From NCBI RefSeq assembly GCF_964019385.1, contig NC_088649.1, positions 8,013,985-8,077,984 on the forward strand: a stretch of 64,000 nucleotides of DNA, given 5' to 3'. The notes under the pieces are model-generated. The model saw nothing but the letters and a program-made list of their open reading frames with translations, did no database searches and was not told the origin of the DNA. Within the stretch, counting starts at the first letter, position 1. Each line of letters starts with the position of its first letter. Below are positions 57,440 to 64,000 of this stretch, in pieces. Origin of the DNA: Sycon ciliatum. Its lineage: Eukaryota > Porifera > Calcarea > Leucosolenida > Sycettidae. The position numbers and the translations under genes were made by a program.

Positions 57440-57676
57440 CAGGGAGTCGTATACATAATACGACGAATATTGTGGCCAGCTCTTTGTGCCCAGCTAGCTG
57501 TGTTTGATGGTACGGTACGGGACAGATACGAGAGCCAGCAAATATTGTGGCCAGCTGGTATGTACAATCCTGTAGAGCCTTTGTAGTCACAGATAAGGGA
57601 CAGATACGGGACAGATACGGGATAGCTCCAGGCGTGACACAAACAAACAAACAAACACACAAACAAACAAATACCA

Positions 57677-57823
57677 AATTAAAGCTGTGTGGACCCTGGC
57701 TAGCGCCAGACGTTACTGAAGTAACGTCTTCTGCATAGCTACGGGAATTAAAGCTGTGTGGACCCTGGCTAGCGCCAGACGTTACTGAAGTAACATCTTC
57801 TGCATAGCTACGGGAATTAAAGC
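57677..57823. repeat. Tandem 69 bp repeat with palindrome
   Basis: Units 57677-57745 and 57746-57814 plus the start of a third. Each contains the inverted repeat GACGTTACT-GA-AGTAACGTC (one base changed in the second). Confidence 0.9.
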
Positions 57824-58469
57824 ACACTTCCCCACCCTCTCCGCAATCTTAAATGTTTGCTTTAACTTTCGAGTTGAAAATTTCACCCTTGATGGACCCT
57901 CCAGAACGAGACGCAATAGAGTTTTTTCCTTTACTCGCCTTCTTACTCCTGTGCCCACCCGCACCATACATGCTCACACCCCTAGCACACCTCACGCACC
58001 CCTCCCACCCCTACCCCCCCCCCCCCCCAAACACAAACACAAACAACAACCATCCCCTTCGCCAGCACAGCAGCAACAACAAGCAAGTGTATTGTCAAGT
58101 TACGGAGACAATGACAAACAGCTCAGAACAATTGAAATAATCACCTGCTCGTCAAGATTAGTGCAGACTGGCAAAAGGGAAGCTAGGAAATATCCAAGCA
58201 AAGCAACAAGATACATGTATGCACTACACCTACAAAGCGAAAAGGTAAATAATTCCACAAAAAGAGCGCAAGCTCCTACTCTATCGTATAATTATGGGAG
58301 CAAAAGATGTCACGTAATTCAAAAAGAAATCAAAAACCTACAATTTTGTCAAGTCAGTACTCGCAGGATTAGTGCCTCTGTGTCTCTATTTTTTCAATGT
58401 CCATCATAGATTGGGGACTTTTTAAGAGAGGTTAACTTCGATGGTGAGCCAATTAAATTAGAGTGAAAA
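57824..58469. other. No recognised gene
   Basis: Pro/Asn-rich frames come from a C homopolymer near 58013 and CAA-rich sequence; no motif. Confidence 0.4.
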
Positions 58470-58584
58470 ATGAGAAGGAAAAAGGTTTGCGAGTTACGAC
58501 TAACTGTTTACCAACGTAACCACATCTTATTCAGGCACTGAGTGCGAGAAAATGGCACAAAACTGACAAGGAGTACTGAGACAT

Positions 58585-58794
58585 CTTTTGGATTTTCCTC
58601 ATGATGCAGTCATTCGCGCTTTGCACTACCGCCATTCACAACTTTTAGATTTTCACCATGTTGCAGCTATTTACATTTTGTTTTGTGAGAATATAAACCA
58701 ATACCGATCCAGATTTCTAGTTACTGTTTTCTAATGATCGCTTAGTGCGTAAAACTCGGAGTAAAAACAGTTTCTCTGTTCTCCTATTGTTTGT
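58585..58794 (+). mobile_element. 210 bp 3'-end copy of the Penelope-like element
   Basis: Flanked by a perfect 13 bp target duplication AGTACTGAGACAT (58572-58584 and 58795-58807). Its sequence is the reverse complement of much of 44390-44590, so it is the 3' end of the Penelope-like element in sense orientation, strongly 5'-truncated. Confidence 0.75.
58723..58771 (+). ncRNA. Degenerate hammerhead
   Basis: Counterpart of 44413-44461: CTAATGA in place of CTGATGA and AAAA in place of GAAA; stem I strands TGTTTT/AAAACA remain. Core changes should abolish cleavage. Confidence 0.6.
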
Positions 58795-59048
58795 AGTACT
58801 GAGACATTCGGTAATCTGACACCTACCTCCAACACCAAGTTGGAAGGTAGTTGGTTTGCGCCTTGGAGAAGTGTTAGAGCTAGGTATCATGCCTCGTGAA
58901 AGTGTGACTGGGCACTACTGTGAATATATCGTATCTGGATATTAATATATCACCAATCCCTTTCGCCACCTTTGTAGCTGACACATTTAGCGCAAACACA
59001 GCACGGCACAGTATATTTGCTGCTCCTTTGTAGAGTGCACATCATTGC

Positions 59049-59090
59049 AAACCTGATGAGGGCTATATGCCGAAACGTTGTTTTAACTAC
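59049..59090 (+). ncRNA. Hammerhead core without paired stem I
   Basis: CTGATGA (59053-59059), stem II GGC-TATAT-GCC and GAAA (59072-59075) followed by CGTTG, as in the 31517-31562 motif. I could not pair stem I strands, so activity is doubtful. Confidence 0.4.
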
Positions 59091-59328
59091 GAAAATGTGT
59101 TCGAACGTTGCAGTGTAAATAGAAGGGAGCGAGTCCGCTCCATCTGTAATCATATTACTGGTACTACTAACGTTACTACTGCCTTCACTGTACTTGAATA
59201 CTTTCATCATAAAAGTGGAAAGTCCTGACCAAAAAAATAGCAGTTTGTGATGGACATTGCGGCATTTTGCCATTGCCAAGGCTTTTCTCTTTGAACATCT
59301 CCATATATGTGGGCCTTGTCTGAACCGC

Positions 59329-59513
59329 AATCCTACACAGTTGCGAGGGCATAACGCTCAGGTCTGTGAGTGATCTTCTGGTCTGTGAGTGATCTTGCCC
59401 GAGGTCGCGACGCCCAAGGGGCGTAGCCCCGAGGGCGTCGCGACTGCGGGCAAGATCACTCACATGACCGAGGGCCTGATCAGAGCGTCATGCCCTCGCA
59501 ACTGTGTAGGATT
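59329..59513. mobile_element. 185 bp foldback MITE
   Basis: Outer arms AATCCTACACAGTTGCGAGG and its complement, inner arms GTGAGTGATCTTGCCCG/CGGGCAAGATCACTCAC and GTCGCGACGCCC/GGGCGTCGCGAC, loop near 59420. Almost the whole element forms one hairpin. Confidence 0.85.
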
Positions 59514-59618
59514 ATGTATTTCCCGTATGTCACGCGATTGTCACCTTGGAGTTGACCAATGACCGATCAAACAGCGCGGGCTGGAAAGCGCAGTCCTGCC
59601 TGCTCAAAAAGGTGATGG

Positions 59619-59810
59619 AACTGGATCCACTGCCCGCTGTCAAATGACGACGGGCAGGAACGGATTCCACTGCCCGTCAAGTGACGACGGGCAGGAACGG
59701 ATTCCACTGCCCGTCGTCAAGTGACGATGGGCAGGAACGGATTCCACTGCCCATCGTCATTAATTTTGACGACGGACAGGAACGGATTCCACTGCCCGTC
59801 GGGCAGTAGC
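59619..59810. repeat. Array of hairpin-forming units
   Basis: Four to five units of TGACGACGGGCAG-GAACGGATTCCA-CTGCCCGTCGTCA with spacing of about 38-44 bp. In one unit both arms change together (GATGGGCAG with CTGCCCATC). Confidence 0.85.
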
Positions 59811-60419
59811 CACTGGACTGACTCTCTACTTCAAGGTCTTCCATTGGTTACTAATAAAATACCGTAACTAAGGCAGAAGAACTGTCATCATGGTGCTCCA
59901 ACATTTGATCATGAACTGGGAGAAAAGAAGCCCCTTTGTTTAACGATATTGGTGACCTGAATGAGCTCCTCCGAAAAGTTGAGGAGGAGACTGAAACTTT
60001 TATTGCGGAGTCGCTCGCGAAGGAGATCTGGCAAGCCGGATGAGCCTCAACCAAAGCGCGCAGTGCTCAGCAACCTGCAGGATCCGCGCAATTTGCCGAG
60101 GTTTCCGATCAACACGTGGGAAAAATCCTTAGGAACAGAACAGCCAGAATGCCCAAAGCCCAGTCGACAATGTCAATGGCTCCGCGACAAAAAAAAGCAC
60201 TATGGACTACTACAAAAAACTGTCCCAGAAAACAATCGCAAAACACAATGCAGGTGTGTCTGTCATGTATCTCTTTATTTGGCTTGGGTGCACACGGGAA
60301 ACACGTTCCAGTCACTCATACTCGGCCAGTACCGCTGTTCATCCAGCCCTTGCCGCTATCGCGGCGCGGGCTGGATTCCACGGTACTGCCCTCGTACTCG
60401 TGCAGGAACCTGTACTTCA

Positions 60420-60690
60420 CGCAGTTATCATGTCTATGCTCCCATGAACGTGTTCATACTGGGAAGAAGCCCTATGTGTGATTTATTTTATTTTATTTAT
60501 TTCTGCACCTCGTGGCATGTCAAGACAGCCAATTGAATTGAGGAGAGGGTTAGACCAACCACGGAAGAAGAGAAAAAAGAAAATGAAGAGCACGTACACA
60601 AAGATGTGTGTGGGAAAGCATTCACTCAATTATCTTCTTTAATATGGCATGAGCGCGTTCGCAGACGAGAAGTACCCTATCGTTTCGCCT
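60420..60690 (+). pseudogene. ZF fragment split by a LINE 3' end
   Basis: 60430-60480 reads CSHERVHTGKKPYV. 60604-60680 reads CGKAFTQLSSLIWHERVRRRE, which is the next finger. The insertion between them is bounded by ATGTGTG duplications. Preceding frames (59961-60420) are unassigned. Confidence 0.65.
60481..60603 (-). mobile_element. Short LINE 3' end with 7 bp target duplication
   Basis: Starts with an ATTTATTTTA-type tail and contains the block shared with 32263-32390. ATGTGTG occurs at 60474-60480 and 60604-60610. Confidence 0.7.
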
Positions 60691-60700
60691 TGCGTTCCTT

Positions 60701-61848
60701 AAGAGAGTATGTCTGAGAATACCAAAGTATGTGTGCAGGTGGATCTCTCCGATTTCGCTCAAGACTTGCGGGTAGGCTCCTTTGGGGTGTGGATCGATTG
60801 TGCAAAGCCCTTGAAAAAGTTTCTGAAGGGAACCTTGAAATTTGCATAACCCTCAAAAATGGCCGAAATATCACATTATTTATGGGTCTAGAAACGAGTC
60901 ACGCCACAGCGTATACGAACAAGCTATGAACAAAACTCCATCAAGCCAGCATTGCCTCACCTTAGAAGAGTTCCTGGAGTAGTACCGCTTATCCACGCCA
61001 GCATCCCAGAAGACGAGGTCCATCACCCCCTGACGCCACAAATGATCGTCTTCAAAATAGCCAATTTACAAGCGCTGGCAAAACAGCCAGCTACGTCCTC
61101 AATTGGCCAGAACTATACACCGGCAGATAGTAGAACACCTCTTCTAGCGCTGAAGACATGTCCCCCCTCTTCCTTTTGGGGTTTTCTTGAAATAAACTTT
61201 TTTGAATTTTTCCACTCGACCATGCTGAAATACGGCCAAAGTCGTACCTGCGCAGGAAAGCTCGCCCCTCCACGACGTCTCCTCAGCAATTTCTACTCCA
61301 ACACTACTCCCAAGGCCGCAGAACAAAGTGTAGTGTTGACTCTGACAAGGAAAAGCAGCGGCGATCACTTGTCACTCCAAACGACAAGCTTCTCCTTGCG
61401 CCACCAATAATGTTTTGTGCGATTGTTGATGCAAAAGTGACTGAAGGTCTGAGCGCAGTTTTTGAATTTATTGCAAGATGCACGGTGAGATCGCGTGCTC
61501 TGTGACGTAGGATGACGCTTCCTGCATCACGATACGCGGCCATCGATCGCGAATGTGCCTGGAACGCTACTCGGAACAGACCATGATGGCAGAGGTAAGA
61601 TGAGCTTCATTTCCTGCTTCAACTGCTGAGAACCCACACAAACTGTCCCAGGCTAGGAGTGTTGCAATGGCAGCAAGCCGTTGAAATATGCCCCGTACAG
61701 CATGGAGAGTTATTCGTCTTTCACACTAAGTTACCACCTGCAATCCCGAGCATAGTCCAACAGTATAAGTCCCTTGTTTTCATGTCGATGCTCGACAAAA
61801 GCGGCTAGCTCGGTCCCTTTGTTTTGACTGGCACGCGAGCAGCACTGG
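60701..61848 (+). repeat. 1.1 kb dispersed repeat, copy R2
   Basis: Full-length copy, inverted relative to R1 and R3. The ORF at 60952-61410 (152 codons) corresponds to the R1 ORF. It begins next to the ZF fragment. Confidence 0.85.
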
Positions 61849-61999
61849 CTGCACGCACTTGTCGCGTGAACTGCATGAGAGATTTCTTACGTCATAAAGA
61901 ATGTGATTTCATCATCATTTCACTGGTCTTCGACCTACATGATCAGGGAAAGTCCCGGTTCGTAGGCCAACAACACGGTCAGCGTGTTCTTGAGCGCAG

Positions 62000-63076
62000 T
62001 AAGGGGCCGTCCGTAAATATCGATGTTTTTTTAGAGACGATATTGGTGCTTCTCTCCCTTGACCCCCCCCCCTCCCCCCAGAAGACGCACATGTACATCT
62101 AGATCATGGAATCAATATTTTTGGATGCTCATTTTTTTCCTTTTTTTGTCAATAATATGAACCCAAGATGGCAAGTTTGAGAAGGAGAGCATTATGACTT
62201 TACAACTCATCGTACAAAAAGCGTTCAAAGTGCAACTCATCGTGTACTGGTGTAGCCAAAGCGGCTACGCTCGGGCTTGAATTTTTTCAAATCCTTGTTC
62301 AGACAGCCTGTCCCTGCGGGAATTTGCGGAAAGAACTCTCGAAAACTTGCGCAAGAAATTGCGGCAGAAAGTAACAAAAAATGCGACGAAAAGTGCGGAA
62401 TGATGATGCAGAACTTTCCAGGAATTCGCGGAATTATTTGCAGAAAATTGCGGATTTGGGCCAAATCACGAAATTTGTTGCATCGTATATCTACTCGGGA
62501 GTCGTACTGTGCAAATAACCTACAGGATCATGGAAAGAACTGCGTGAAAAGTGCATAAAATGTGAGATGTAGAGTGCAGAAAACAACAAAAAACGCGGAA
62601 AATCACGGATTTTGCTGAAAATCGCGGGTTTGGGCCAAAATCGCGAAATTTGTTGCATCCGTGGAATCGCGATTTCCTGGAGGGACAGGACAGTGAAAAC
62701 TGGAAACTCTTGTGGAGTTCGTCCGTGTTTGTTCGCACTGCCTCTACGTTTTTAAAACGGTCTCCTGCAGGCATCGTTCGGCCGATTTCCACAATCAACA
62801 GCTCATTCTTTTGCTCTTGAAATTCGCCATGGGCGTACAGCTTCCAATTTTAGATTTTCTTCTTGTGTCGCGAGTTTTAGCTCCGCGAACGGAAGCTGGT
62901 TTCACATTTCTTGTATAGCCATTTAGCCGTCCGCGTGCAGGGATCGGCGAAACTTCAGATATTTACATCGATATTTTTCTGATGCGCGAAAAGACGCACA
63001 TGGCTCAAACCCCCTCCCCCCCAGACGCACCAATATCGTCTCTAAAAAAACATCGATATTTACGGACGGCCCCTAA
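62000..63076. mobile_element. Non-autonomous DNA transposon with 48 bp terminal repeats
   Basis: Arms 62002-62049 and 63027-63074 are near-perfect inverted copies beginning AGGGGCCGTCCGTAAATATC. The interior has no transposase; it includes two related segments rich in GCGGAAA/TTTGGGCCAAA (62440-62480 and 62615-62660). A target duplication is not obvious. R2 and R3 flank it in inverted orientation. Confidence 0.75.
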
Positions 63077-63217
63077 CAACACAAGTGTGATCACTTCCAG
63101 ACCAACGGGCGTTCAAGGCGGGTAACAAGCGCATGCGCACTTGACAAAGGTGACTCTGAAATCTCGTGAGCCGTGGGCCACGCGACTTGGCATTCTTGCG
63201 TCACAAGGCACGTGATT

Positions 63218-64000
63218 TCACCGTGCATCTTGCAATAAAATTCAAAAACTGCGCTCAGGCCTTCAGTCACTTTTGCATCAACAGTCGCACAAAATATTAT
63301 TGGTGGCGCAAGGAGAAGCTTGTCGTTTGGAGTGACAAGTGATCACCGCTGCTTTTCCTTGTCAGAGCCAACCATACACTTTGTTCTGCGGCCTTGGGAG
63401 TAGTGTTGGAGTAGAAATTGCTGAGGAGACGTCGCGGAGTGGCGAGCTTTCCTGCGCAAGTATGACGTTGGCCGTATTTCAGCATGGTCGAGTGGAAAAA
63501 TTCAAAAAAGTTTATTTCAAGAAAACCCCAAATGGAAGATGGGGGACATGTCCTCAGCGCTAGAAGAGGTGTTCTGCTATCTGCCGGTGTATAGTTCTGG
63601 CCAATTGAGGACGTAGCTGGCTGTTTTGCCCGCGTTTGTAAATTGGCTATTTTCAAGACGATCATTTGTGGCGTCAGGGGGTGATGGACCTCGTCTTCTG
63701 GGATGATGGCGTGGATAAGTACTACTCCAGGAACTCTTCTAAGGTGAGGCAATAGTGGCTTGATGGAGTTTTGTTTATAGCTTGTTCGTATACGCTGTGG
63801 GGTGACTCGTTTCTAGACCCATAAATAATGTGATATTTCGGCCATTTTAGAGGGGTACATATGTATGTAAATTTCAAGGTTCCCTTCAGAAACTTTTTTA
63901 AGGGCTTTGCACAATCGATCCACACCCCAAAGGGAACCTACCTGCGAATTTTGAGCGAAATCGGAGAGATCTACTTGCACACATACTTTGGTATTCTCAG
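63218..64000 (-). repeat. 1.1 kb dispersed repeat, copy R3 (runs off window)
   Basis: Same orientation as R1, matching from TCACCGTGCATCTTGCAAT onward, with its ORF at 63297-63752 (minus). The end corresponding to the AAGAGAG boundary lies beyond 64000. Confidence 0.85.

Larger units (their letters stand above)
55645..57660. repeat. Tandem segmental duplication
   Basis: 55645-56895 and 56905-57660 share the same start (GAGAGAGCTT.GAAGCTCAGG), a middle with 69 bp units, and the end (GGTACGGTACGGGACAGATAC ... CACAAACAAACAAACAAAC). The second copy lacks much of the middle. Within the first, 56063-56153 is repeated at 56244-56333. Confidence 0.8.
58470..58900. mobile_element. Foldback element copy split by an insertion
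   Basis: 58470-58584 and 58808-58900 match the arm of the 6987-7797 element (ACCAACGTAACC, AATGGCACAAAACTGACAAG, GAGACATTCGG). The match is interrupted by 58585-58794. Confidence 0.75.

Noticed and set aside
59961-60536. 191-codon ORF as a gene
   Set aside because: Overlaps frames that carry ZF residues in another phase, and its end is read from an inserted LINE tail.

Overview
This window is from a eukaryotic nuclear genome, almost certainly an invertebrate animal. The evidence is multi-exon genes with GT-AG introns, arrays of C2H2 zinc fingers with TGERP/TGEKP linkers, and a repeat load of CR1/L2-type LINEs, LINEs with restriction-like endonucleases, Penelope-like elements with GIY-YIG domains and hammerhead ribozymes, tRNA-derived repeats, a MULE and several MITEs. 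The species cannot be named from the sequence. I saw no rRNA gene, CRISPR array, bacterial operon or intact virus. All identifications rest on reading the sequence and on family knowledge; no database search was run.

The host genes form one local family of C2H2 zinc-finger proteins, with at least eight members or remnants on the + strand. ZF-A (exons 6458-6585 and 8280-8958, four fingers) and ZF-C (40367-40765, 41283-41431 and 41966-43100, six fingers) share exon structure and splice phases. ZF-B (24673-25926, seven fingers) and ZF-D (50152-51319, frameshifted) share a different layout with an N-terminus beginning MED. ZF-E (53767-54096) keeps only that N-terminus. Decayed members lie at 27994-29010, 33900-34490 and 60420-60690. 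Matching 5' and 3' flanks (for example 33410-33750 with 48490-48830, and 24170-24600 with 49190-50100) show that the cluster grew by segmental duplication.

The space between is mostly mobile DNA. A nearly complete LINE (about 1405-5934) has two ORFs joined by an ATGA overlap and is broken by a poly(A)-tailed insertion. A MULE (14078-15564) has arms made of a short degenerate repeat. The stretch 16190-22711 stacks a decayed LINE, a tandem array of tRNA-like foldback units and two RT/restriction-like-endonuclease fragments, all joined through (AAT)n tracts. A decayed LINE lies at 29150-31054 (minus), a LINE C-terminus at 34540-35262, and a 5'-truncated Penelope-like element at 44393-45712 (minus). 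The last 10 kb holds sequence coding for 23-residue STPR-like repeats, a hairpin array, foldback elements and copies of a 1.1 kb repeat.

The most interesting signal is a set of hammerhead ribozyme motifs: 10999-11046, 31517-31562, 44118-44173, 44413-44461 and 52513-52570 on the minus strand, and 58723-58771 and 59049-59090 on the plus strand. Several have matching stem I strands and are linked to Penelope-like sequence or direct repeats. Hammerheads in Penelope-like elements and retrozymes are known; the particular arrangements here deserve checking.
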